In this document: in pieces, positions 5,829 through 11,129 of the stretch
Numbering within the stretch: the first letter of the stretch is position 1
How the letters are laid out: each line of letters opens with the position of its first letter
Assembly (NCBI GenBank): GCA_033722375.1
Contig: JAWVZB010000098.1
Location: 1 to 11,129 of the forward strand
From: JAWVZB01 sp033722375
GTDB taxonomy: Bacteria > Actinomycetota > Nitriliruptoria > Nitriliruptorales > Nitriliruptoraceae
Length of the DNA stretch: 11,129 nucleotides
Direction: 5' to 3'
Notes under the pieces: model-generated
What the model saw: only the letters and a program-made list of their open reading frames with translations
Told to the model about the DNA's origin: nothing
Databases searched by the model: none
Translations under genes and position numbers: made by a program

Positions 5829-6839
5829 ATGCCAGCCCTTCTCGACCGCCTGAAGCGGCCCCTCCGAGACCTCCGCGTCTCGGTGACCGACCGCTGCAAC
5901 CTCCGCTGCCGCTACTGCATGCCGCGGGAGGTCTACGGGCCCGGCTTCGAGTTCCTCGACCGTGACGACCTGTTGACCTTCGAGGAGATCGCCCGGATCA
6001 CGCGCGCGTTCGCGAGGAACGGCGTCACGAAGGTTCGGCTGACCGGTGGCGAGCCGCTCCTGCGCCGGGATCTCCCCGCGCTGGTCCGGATGCTGGCCGA
6101 CATCGACGGGATCGACGAGCTGGCGCTCACCACGAACGCCCTGCTGCTGCCCTCGGTGGCCGGGCCGCTCCGCGATGCGGGCGTCGACCGCCTCACCGTG
6201 AGTCTCGATGCGCTCGACGATCCCACGTTCCGGCGGATGAGCGACACCCGTCGGGCGGTTGGCGACGTCCTCGAGGGCATCGACGCGGCCATGCGAGCCG
6301 GCTTCCCGCCCCCCAAGATCAACGCGGTCGTGCGGCGGGGCGTCAACGAGCACGCCGTTGTCGACCTCGCGGCCTTCGGGAGACAGCTCGGGTCGACGGT
6401 GCGGTTCATCGAGTTCATGGACGTCGGACACACCAACGGCTGGTCGCGCGAGGAGGTCGTACCCGCAGAGGAGATCCTCGATGCCCTGGCGTCGCGCTGG
6501 GAGCTCGACCCGGTCGGCGAGCGAGGCACGGCCCCGGCCGAGCGGTACCGCTACCGCGATGGCGGCGGGGAGATCGGCGTTATCGCGTCGGTGACCCGGC
6601 CCTTCTGCCGCACGTGTGTCCGTGCCCGCCTCAGTGCGGTGGGTGAGCTCTTCACCTGCCTCTTCGCGACCGTCGGACGCGACCTCCGGGCCGTCGTCAG
6701 GTCCGGTGCCACCGCGGCGGAGCTCGACGAGGTCATCGGCACGGTCTGGTCCGAACGGCGGGACCGCTACTCCGAAGAGCGTCGGGACGAGCCCGCGGCG
6801 GACCCTGCGCGGGTGGAGATGTCCTACATCGGTGGCTGA
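5829..6839 (+). CDS. moaA: GTP 3',8-cyclase MoaA (molybdenum cofactor biosynthesis)
   Basis: Radical SAM enzyme for the first step of molybdopterin synthesis, converting GTP to 3',8-cyclo-7,8-dihydro-GTP, which MoaC then makes into cPMP. The 336 residues are normal for the family. The N-terminal cluster motif is CNLRCRYC (Cys23, Cys27, Cys30), followed by the SAM-binding LTGGEPLLR (71-79) and the TTNA and VSLDALD strands. The second 4Fe-4S cluster, which binds GTP, is PFCRTCVRARLS with Cys260 and Cys263 plus Cys277 in FTCLF. The C-terminal Gly-Gly needed for activity is present (SYIGG). All six cluster cysteines are intact. No other moa, mog or moe gene is in the window. It follows the carbamate kinase gene by 33 bases but appears to have its own promoter. 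Confidence 0.98.
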   Translation: MPALLDRLKRPLRDLRVSVTDRCNLRCRYCMPREVYGPGFEFLDRDDLLTFEEIARITRAFARNGVTKVRLTGGEPLLRRDLPALVRMLADIDGIDELALTTNALLLPSVAGPLRDAGVDRLTVSLDALDDPTFRRMSDTRRAVGDVLEGIDAAMRAGFPPPKINAVVRRGVNEHAVVDLAAFGRQLGSTVRFIEFMDVGHTNGWSREEVVPAEEILDALASRWELDPVGERGTAPAERYRYRDGGGEIGVIASVTRPFCRTCVRARLSAVGELFTCLFATVGRDLRAVVRSGATAAELDEVIGTVWSERRDRYSEERRDEPAADPARVEMSYIGG

Positions 6840-6875
6840 TGCGCTCGGCAGTCCGCCTCGCTGCACCCCGGGGCC

Positions 6876-6939
6876 TATGCTTCGCGGCCGTCACCGCTCC
6901 CATGGGGTAGGCATGGACGTGCCTCGCCGTCACCGTTGA
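6876..6939 (+). promoter_or_regulatory. -10 box and possible tiny leader ORF before the HAD gene
   Basis: TATGCT (6876-6881) is a good -10 hexamer, so transcription would start near 6888; no clear -35 is seen. An ATG at 6913 opens an eight-codon reading frame (MDVPRRHR) whose TGA at 6937-6939 overlaps the TTG start of the phosphatase (6936-6938). That layout could couple translation of the two. The ribosome-binding site before the small ORF (GGGGTAGG) is closer than ideal. Confidence 0.35.
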
Positions 6940-7613
6940 GACGCTCCGACGCGCCGGACCTGGTCTGCCTCGACCTCGACGGCTGCCTCGTGGATTCGTC
7001 GGCAGCGATCCCACGTGCCATCAACCGAGCCCTCGAGCAGCTCGGGATCGCTCCTCGTCCCCGAGCCTCGCTCAGGAGCTTCATCGGGCCGCCGCTGCTC
7101 GACAGCTTCCGGGTGCTGCTCGAGGAGGAGGGGCGTGACCCGGCGGCCGCACCGCGTGGTGTCGAGGTCTACCGGGAGGCCTATCCCGAGATCTCGCTCG
7201 CGCACACGACCGTGGTCCCCGGCATCCCCGGGGTGCTCGACGAGCTGGCGGCAGCCTCCGAGCTGCGGGTCGTGACCTCGAAGCCCCGCGAGTTCGCCGT
7301 GCCGATCCTCGAGCGGCTCGGCCTGACCGGAACCCTTCGTGCCGTCCACGCCCCTGCCCTCGATGCGCTCGAGGAGACCAAGTCCGAGACGCTGGCCTCC
7401 GCGCTCGGCGACGCGGGTGTGCTTGCCTCGGCTGCCGTGATGGTGGGCGACCACCCGGCGGACGTGCGTGCCGCTCGGGCGAACGACGTGCGGAGTGTCG
7501 CCGTGACCTGGGGGAGTGCGTCCGCGGAGGAACTGCGGGGCGCTGGGGCCGATCGGGTGGTCCAGCGCCCGAGCGAGCTGCTCGCGGCCGTCCAGCTGCC
7601 TCGTCGTGCCTGA
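6936..7613 (+). CDS. HAD-superfamily hydrolase, phosphoglycolate-phosphatase-like
   Basis: Likely a small-molecule phosphatase of HAD subfamily IA (Gph/PGP type); the substrate cannot be read from sequence. It has 225 residues. Motif I is DLDGCLVDSS (Asp13 nucleophile, Asp15 acid/base), with Cys in the place of the more common Thr. An all-helical C1-type cap spans about 22-92. Motif II is VVTSKP (112-117), the motif III Lys is in EETKSE (Lys149) and motif IV is VGDHPADVRAA (170-180, Asp172 and Asp176). All catalytic positions are present. The only available start in this frame near motif I is TTG at 6936, without its own ribosome-binding site and overlapping the stop of a tiny upstream ORF. 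A translational coupling or an upstream frameshift is therefore possible. It converges on the PucR-type gene with a 26-base gap. Confidence 0.92.
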   Translation: MRRSDAPDLVCLDLDGCLVDSSAAIPRAINRALEQLGIAPRPRASLRSFIGPPLLDSFRVLLEEEGRDPAAAPRGVEVYREAYPEISLAHTTVVPGIPGVLDELAAASELRVVTSKPREFAVPILERLGLTGTLRAVHAPALDALEETKSETLASALGDAGVLASAAVMVGDHPADVRAARANDVRSVAVTWGSASAEELRGAGADRVVQRPSELLAAVQLPRRA

Positions 7614-7622
7614 GAGGGGGAA

Positions 7623-7646
7623 CGCCAGGCGCTGGCGGATCAGCGC
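7623..7646. terminator. Overlapping hairpins between convergent genes
   Basis: Two mutually exclusive perfect stems lie where the phosphatase and regulator genes meet: CGCCAG-GCG-CTGGCG (7623-7637) and GCGCTG-N6-CAGCGC (7629-7646). The second overlaps the regulator's stop codon. They are candidates for termination from both sides, but no T-tracts flank them. Confidence 0.4.
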
Positions 7647-9304
7647 TCTGTCGGGCGTGTGGCCGCGTGCATCTCGAGGATCAGCAGTGCGAGGTGGACG
7701 TCGAGCCGCAGGGTCGCGTCGTCGGTGAACGGCCCCACGATCCCTTCGATCTTCTCGATCCGGTAGCGCAGCGTGTTGTAGTGGAAGTGGAGGCGTCGGG
7801 CGGCTGCGGCGACGTTCCCGTTCGCTTCGAGCAGCACCCGCAGCGTTCTTCGGAGGTCGCGCGCAGTCTCCGTGTCGCCGGCGAGCTCCCCCAGGATCTC
7901 GGTCGCGAAGTCCGCCAGCTCGCTGGGATCCTCGACGAGGTCCAGGAGGCGGTACGCGCCGAGCCGGTCGAAGTGGACCGCCGCCCCCGGGCCGTGCAGG
8001 TTGCGACCGATCCGGAGGGCGGCGATCGCCTGGCCGTAGGCACGCGGGACGTCTTCGAGCTCGGTCACGGGTCGTCCGAGTCCCACCGACACGCTGGTTC
8101 CGAGCTGACGGGTGGTCTCGCGGCAGAGGTCGCGGACGAACTGCTCTGCCTGGTCACGGCCGTGGTCGCCCTCGAAGGCGCCGGTCAGCACCACGACCTC
8201 GTCGGAGAAGCGCACGACCGCCGCCGCCGGATCGCGATCGTGGATCGGGCGGGCCAGGGTGTTCGCGAACGGGATCCGTGGGGCGGCGTCACCGCCGGCA
8301 GGCTCCTCGGGATCGTCGAGCTGCGCGACCAGCACGATCAGACGGCGCTGGAGATCCCAGCCGAACAGTTTCGCGCGGCTCAGCCCGTCCTCCCAGTGCG
8401 TGAGCCGGCCCGACAGCAGGTCGTGCATCAGCTCCGATTGGTAGCGGGCCTCGATCGCAGCGAGCTCGAGCTCCTTGGTGCGTGTGAGGGCGGCGACGGT
8501 GGCCGCGTGCTCCAGGGCCCGCCGGTCCAAGGCCGCTTCGCCACCCTCGCGCCGCCGCAGCGCGACCACCCGACCGTGGAGCTGATGCCCGGCGGAGATG
8601 GGGACGCTCGTGGCGGGAAGTGCTTCGCCGCCCAGATCGACCTCGTCGTCACGCAGCGCCACCTGGTCGCCGACCTCGACCCCGTCGGGCAGACGCGCCG
8701 CCGCCAGGACGTGGTCGGTCGCGTCCAGCACGGCGGTCGGCGCGTCCAGGATGTCGGCGAGGTCCGTGGCCAGTCGGTCGAGGCCGTCACCGTCGAGGAC
8801 GATCTGGAGCAACGCCCGGTGGATGCGCTCGGAGCGCTCGAGTCGATGCGTCTGAGCCTGGAGGATCTCGGACAGGACCTCGGTCAGGATCTCGTCGAAC
8901 GCGATGTCCGGAGGCAGCTGGACGATGGGGAACTGCCGCTCGTCGGCGACCTCGAGGACGTCGTCGGGGAGTTCGTCGAGGTAGCGGCCCAGCTTGATGC
9001 CGATCCCGACCAGGCCAGCCTCGTCGAGTTCGCAGACGAGCTCCGCGAGCCGGTCGGTCTGCCCGTGCAGCGGGTAGGCGGTGGTGAGCAGGAACTCGGC
9101 CGGCTTCACCCAGGGCACGATGTCGGGCACCTCCATGACGTTCAGGCGCTCGACGACCCGGTCGAGTCCCTCACGTCCGGCGAGCACCACTGCACCGTCG
9201 AGCACAGGGATGGCGAGGACGTCGCGGAGGCGCTGGCCACGCACCAGGGCCGGTGTCGCTCCTCGTACCGTCGTGTCCGGCGACGGAACGTCCCGCACGT
9301 CCAT
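7640..9304 (-). CDS. PucR-family transcriptional regulator
   Basis: DNA-binding regulator of the PucR/CdaR type, a family often controlling purine, ureide or other nitrogen-source catabolism. It has 554 residues. The N-terminal PucR-like sensor domain covers about 22-150 (VLAGREGLDRVVERLNVMEVPDI and LLTTAYPL are typical). A GAF-like region follows at about 165-275, then the GGDEF-like dimerisation domain (about 290-435, with SVSVGLGRPV) and the C-terminal PucR helix-turn-helix (about 486-522, TLRVLLEANGNVAAAARRL then HYNTLRYRI). No nucleotide-cyclase motif is present in the GGDEF-like part. The ATG at 9302-9304 abuts an AAAGGGG sequence with no gap; the GTG two codons later (9296-9298) is better spaced and may be the true start. 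Divergence from the ring-opening amidohydrolase gene makes that gene and the permease likely targets. Confidence 0.95.
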   Translation of the reverse strand: MDVRDVPSPDTTVRGATPALVRGQRLRDVLAIPVLDGAVVLAGREGLDRVVERLNVMEVPDIVPWVKPAEFLLTTAYPLHGQTDRLAELVCELDEAGLVGIGIKLGRYLDELPDDVLEVADERQFPIVQLPPDIAFDEILTEVLSEILQAQTHRLERSERIHRALLQIVLDGDGLDRLATDLADILDAPTAVLDATDHVLAAARLPDGVEVGDQVALRDDEVDLGGEALPATSVPISAGHQLHGRVVALRRREGGEAALDRRALEHAATVAALTRTKELELAAIEARYQSELMHDLLSGRLTHWEDGLSRAKLFGWDLQRRLIVLVAQLDDPEEPAGGDAAPRIPFANTLARPIHDRDPAAAVVRFSDEVVVLTGAFEGDHGRDQAEQFVRDLCRETTRQLGTSVSVGLGRPVTELEDVPRAYGQAIAALRIGRNLHGPGAAVHFDRLGAYRLLDLVEDPSELADFATEILGELAGDTETARDLRRTLRVLLEANGNVAAAARRLHFHYNTLRYRIEKIEGIVGPFTDDATLRLDVHLALLILEMHAATRPTER

Positions 9305-9325
9305 CCCCTTTCGTCAGGTTCCACG

Positions 9326-9331
9326 AGGCTA
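9326..9331 (-). promoter_or_regulatory. Candidate -10 box of the PucR-type gene
   Basis: TAGCCT on the minus strand, placing the transcript start near 9319 and leaving a leader of about 15-20 bases with AAAGGGG just before the start. No strong -35 is evident. Confidence 0.35.
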
Positions 9332-9358
9332 GTGCCGTCCCGTCGGCGGACGTCGACA

Positions 9359-9387
9359 TGGTCAGTCTCCACCGACGTCGGTAGCGT
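9359..9387 (+). promoter_or_regulatory. Amidohydrolase promoter with 12-bp palindromic operator candidate
   Basis: TGGTCA (9359-9364), a 17-base spacer and TAGCGT (9382-9387) form a plausible promoter with a start near 9394. The spacer holds a perfect 12-base palindrome, ACCGACGTCGGT (9371-9382), with a second 8-base palindrome CGTCGACG just after (9385-9392). A site between -35 and -10 is well placed for repression by the divergent PucR-type protein. Confidence 0.45.
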
Positions 9388-9440
9388 CGACGGACCGACC
9401 GCTACCCGTCCCGGTCCCCGTTGGAACCGGCGACGGCACG

Positions 9441-9447
9441 AGGAGGA
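9441..9447 (+). promoter_or_regulatory. Ribosome-binding site of the amidohydrolase
   Basis: AGGAGGA lies four to six bases before the ATG at 9452. It decides the start, because the reading frame is open far upstream through the antisense of the regulator gene. Confidence 0.7.
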
Positions 9448-9451
9448 ACCC

Positions 9452-10549
9452 ATGACCATCGAGGTCCGCAAGGTCGAGATCGGCAGCGTCCAGGACGCGT
9501 CAGGCATGGCTCAGCTCATCGAGGAGGGGGTCTTCGCGGCCGACGAGGTCATCGCGATCATCGGCAAGACCGAGGGCAACGGCGGCGTCAACGACTACAC
9601 CCGCATCCTCGCAGATCAGGCGTTCCGCGGGGTGCTCCTCGAGCACGGGACGCGCTCCGAGGACGAGGTCGGCGAGATCCCCATGGTCTGGTCCGGAGGC
9701 TGCGACGGCGTGATCACCCCCCACGCGACGGTGTTCGCCAGGGTCGACGACGAGGCCGCCAGCGACGATCCGCGGCTCGCGGTCGGCATCGCCATGAGCG
9801 ACGTGATCCTCCCCGAGGACATCGGGCGCCCCGCGATGGTCGAGAAGGTCGCCGAGGGGGTCCACCGCGCCATGGAGGCCGCTGGGATCGACGACGCGGC
9901 GGAGGTGCACTACGTCCAGACCAAGACCCCGCTCCTCACCCAGGACACGATCAAGGACGCCTGGTCTCGTGGCGAGACCGTCTACACCGAGGACACGCTG
10001 TACTCGATGGACATCTCCAACGGGACGACCGCGCTCGGCATCGCGGTCGCCTTGGGCGAGATCGACATGCCTGACGCCGACCAGATCGGCGAGGACCACG
10101 ACCTCTACTCGTCGGTCGCCTCCTGCTCGTCCGGCGTCGAGCTCGACCGGGCACAGATCGTGGTGGTCGGCAACGCGCCGGGATCGGGCTCTCCCTACCG
10201 GATCGGGCACTCCGTGATGAGGGACGCCATCGACCAGGACGGGATCTGGGAGGCGATCCGTGACGCCGGGCTCGACCTGCCCGACCGCCCCCACCCCGAC
10301 GACCTCGACGGCAGACTCGTCAACGTCTTCATGAAGTGTGAGGCTGACCCGCGCGGCGAGCTACGCGGGCGGCGCCAGTTGTCGCTCGACGACTCGGACG
10401 TGCACCATCACCGCCAGATCAAGGGCGCGGTCGGGGGCGTCGCTGCGGCGACCATCGGGGATCCCGCCGTCTTCGTGTCGGTCGCGGCGCTGCATCAGGG
10501 CCCGCTGGGGGGTGGACCGGTGGCCGCGATCGTCCGGATCGACGAGTAG
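9452..10549 (+). CDS. Ring-opening amidohydrolase (barbiturase / cyanuric acid amidohydrolase family)
   Basis: Member of the small Toblerone-fold family that hydrolytically opens barbituric acid (to ureidomalonate) or cyanuric acid (to carboxybiuret). At 365 residues it matches the family length. The three internally related domains each supply a Lys and a Ser: GKTEGNG (Lys39) with WSGGCDGVITPH (Ser81), QTKTPLLT (Lys158) with ASCSSGVEL (Ser226/227), and FMKCEAD (Lys295) with SVAALHQGPLGGGPVAAI (Ser343). The last motif also includes the family's HQGPxGGGPVA loop near the metal site. All three Lys-Ser pairs are present, so the enzyme should be active. Barbiturase versus cyanuric acid specificity cannot be settled by eye. 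The divergent PucR regulator and downstream nucleobase permease favour a pyrimidine-like substrate. No ureidomalonase or biuret hydrolase gene is visible before the window ends. Confidence 0.93.
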   Translation: MTIEVRKVEIGSVQDASGMAQLIEEGVFAADEVIAIIGKTEGNGGVNDYTRILADQAFRGVLLEHGTRSEDEVGEIPMVWSGGCDGVITPHATVFARVDDEAASDDPRLAVGIAMSDVILPEDIGRPAMVEKVAEGVHRAMEAAGIDDAAEVHYVQTKTPLLTQDTIKDAWSRGETVYTEDTLYSMDISNGTTALGIAVALGEIDMPDADQIGEDHDLYSSVASCSSGVELDRAQIVVVGNAPGSGSPYRIGHSVMRDAIDQDGIWEAIRDAGLDLPDRPHPDDLDGRLVNVFMKCEADPRGELRGRRQLSLDDSDVHHHRQIKGAVGGVAAATIGDPAVFVSVAALHQGPLGGGPVAAIVRIDE

Positions 10550-10552
10550 CCG

Positions 10553-10591
10553 CGAGCCGGCTCGAGCGTGATCCCGCGGGGCCGCTTCGGC
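10553..10591 (+). terminator. Weak hairpins after the amidohydrolase gene
   Basis: CGAGCCGGCTCG (10553-10564) is a 12-base palindrome just after the stop, and GCCG-CTT-CGGC (10581-10591) is a short stem-loop. Either could help end transcription, but both stems are only about 4 bp as RNA and no U-tract follows. Confidence 0.25.
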
Positions 10592-10659
10592 AAGACCCGA
10601 CGGTAGCGCGGGCTGGGTGTCGTCGAAGGTTGCCGCTGATGCTCCGGCGTCGAGGTTCC

Positions 10660-10701
10660 TAGGCTTCCCAACTGTCCGATGGGACACTGTCCATCGCGGA
10701 C
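10660..10701 (+). promoter_or_regulatory. Permease promoter -10 with imperfect palindrome at the transcript start
   Basis: TAGGCT (10660-10665) is a good -10 hexamer (a weak CTGATG -35 lies 18 bases upstream), giving a start near 10672. Immediately downstream is an imperfect inverted repeat: GTCC-GATGG-g-ACA (10674-10686) against TGT-CCATC-gc-GGAC (10688-10701), 12 matched bases per arm with small bulges. The position suggests an operator that blocks initiation, or the first element of the mRNA leader. ACTGTCC also occurs twice, 15 bases apart (10671, 10686). Confidence 0.4.
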
Positions 10702-10729
10702 GGACCGCTCTGACGCGGGAGTCGGACTG

Positions 10730-10789
10730 GCGACGGGTGCGGGAACCCGTCGCGGTGGGCGGGAAGCCCCTCCCCGCTCGCCAGGAGGG
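10730..10789 (+). promoter_or_regulatory. Structured 5' leader of the permease with anti-Shine-Dalgarno
   Basis: A perfect 9-bp stem GCGACGGGT / ACCCGTCGC (10730-10738 with 10745-10753, six-base loop) is followed at once by a 10-bp stem with two G-U pairs (10754-10763 with 10773-10782). The ribosome-binding site AGGAGGG (10783-10789) abuts the second stem. CCCTCC (10768-10773) in the second loop is complementary to GGAGGG and could sequester it in an alternative fold. The first loop (GCGGG) can also pair with CCCGC at 10773-10777. This resembles a translation-control leader; it matches no riboswitch class I recognise. Confidence 0.4.
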
Positions 10790-10793
10790 ACAG

Positions 10794-11129
10794 ATGAGCT
10801 CGGTCGACGCATCACTCAGGCAGACCGACCTGAACTACGGTCTCGACGACGTACCGAAGCCGTTCCCGAGACTGCTCGGACTCGGACTCCAGCACGTCCT
10901 CACGATGTTCGGGGCCACCATCGCGGTCCCGCTCATCCTGGGCCCGGCGATGCAGTTCGACGCGACTCAGATCGCGATCCTGATCAGCTCGGTGTTCATC
11001 GCATCCGGGATCGCCACCATCCTCCAGGTCACGATCGGGACGCGGCTCCCGATCGTTCAGGGGGTGTCCTTCGCCTTCCTCGGGCCCTTCTTCGCGATCA
11101 TCGCCGCGCATCCCGGCGAGGAGGCGATG
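10794..11129 (+). CDS. NCS2 nucleobase (uracil/xanthine-type) permease, 3'-truncated
   Basis: Proton- or cation-coupled nucleobase importer in the cytoplasmic membrane. The first 112 residues are visible, and the frame runs open to the window end. The N-terminus has the family motif LGLQHVLTMFGATIAVPLIL (Gln33-His34, helix 1, about 28-50), a second membrane segment (about 59-81) and TRLPIVQGVSFAFLGPFF (83-100), the half-helix region that contacts the base in UraA- and UapA-type transporters. The ATG is preceded by AGGAGGG at good spacing. Uracil, xanthine, uric acid and related rings are all possible substrates; the upstream amidohydrolase suggests a pyrimidine-like or azine ring. It lies 244 bases after the amidohydrolase gene, with its own candidate promoter and a structured leader. 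Confidence 0.94.
   Translation, partial: MSSVDASLRQTDLNYGLDDVPKPFPRLLGLGLQHVLTMFGATIAVPLILGPAMQFDATQIAILISSVFIASGIATILQVTIGTRLPIVQGVSFAFLGPFFAIIAAHPGEEAM

Noticed and set aside
4797..6866. Long minus-strand open frame (689 codons) opposite carbamate kinase and moaA
   Set aside because: Its translation is low-complexity and rich in Asp, Arg, Val and Gly with no domain, and it is fully antisense to two well-recognised enzymes. It is a typical GC-rich shadow frame.
7667..9451. Open plus-strand frame running through the antisense of the regulator into the amidohydrolase
   Set aside because: The family sequence begins at the ATG at 9452 with a good ribosome-binding site. The upstream part is the reverse complement of a clear PucR-family protein, so no 960-residue fusion is credible.
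10672..10793. Known purine or preQ1 riboswitch
   Set aside because: I could not find the conserved three-way junction loops or the preQ1 H-type pattern. Only generic hairpins and an anti-Shine-Dalgarno are visible.

Overview
This is a GC-rich, densely coded window with ten protein genes, two of them cut by the window ends. Base composition, GTG/TTG starts, a promoter that appears to give a leaderless mRNA, a split acyl-CoA mutase, a short class I ketol-acid reductoisomerase and a PucR-type regulator beside an NCS2 permease all point to an Actinomycetota chromosome. I cannot name the genus. No tRNA, rRNA, CRISPR array, insertion sequence or phage gene was seen. This looks like ordinary metabolic chromosome, and I found no clear sign of a new defence or mobile system.

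Left part (1-3457, plus strand): the 3' two thirds of a B12-dependent acyl-CoA mutase large subunit, a membrane-bound GGDEF diguanylate cyclase, and an atypical NAD(P)-binding SDR/NmrA-like protein. The mutase carries Gln where methylmalonyl-CoA mutase has the substrate-carboxylate Arg, so it is probably isobutyryl-CoA mutase-like. Middle (3458-6839): the minus-strand gene ilvC, whose 3' end is caught in a perfect 67-bp tandem repeat, then a divergent carbamate kinase gene and moaA (molybdopterin biosynthesis) on the plus strand. moaA has a compact, apparently leaderless promoter overlapped by an inverted repeat.

Right part (6936-11129): a HAD phosphatase with a TTG start, convergent with a PucR-family regulator gene. 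The regulator is divergent from a ring-opening amidohydrolase (barbiturase / cyanuric acid amidohydrolase family). That gene is followed by the start of an NCS2 nucleobase permease with a long, strongly structured 5' leader.

Working model (inference): the regulator, amidohydrolase and permease form a nucleobase or azine uptake and ring-opening module for nitrogen scavenging. Carbamate kinase (carbamoyl phosphate to ATP, CO2 and NH3) and moaA (cofactor for molybdenum hydroxylases such as xanthine dehydrogenase) would fit nearby, but the sequence does not prove a link. The most informative noncoding features are the 67-bp repeat, the 12-bp palindrome in the pucR/amidohydrolase intergenic region, the moaA promoter inverted repeat and the permease leader.
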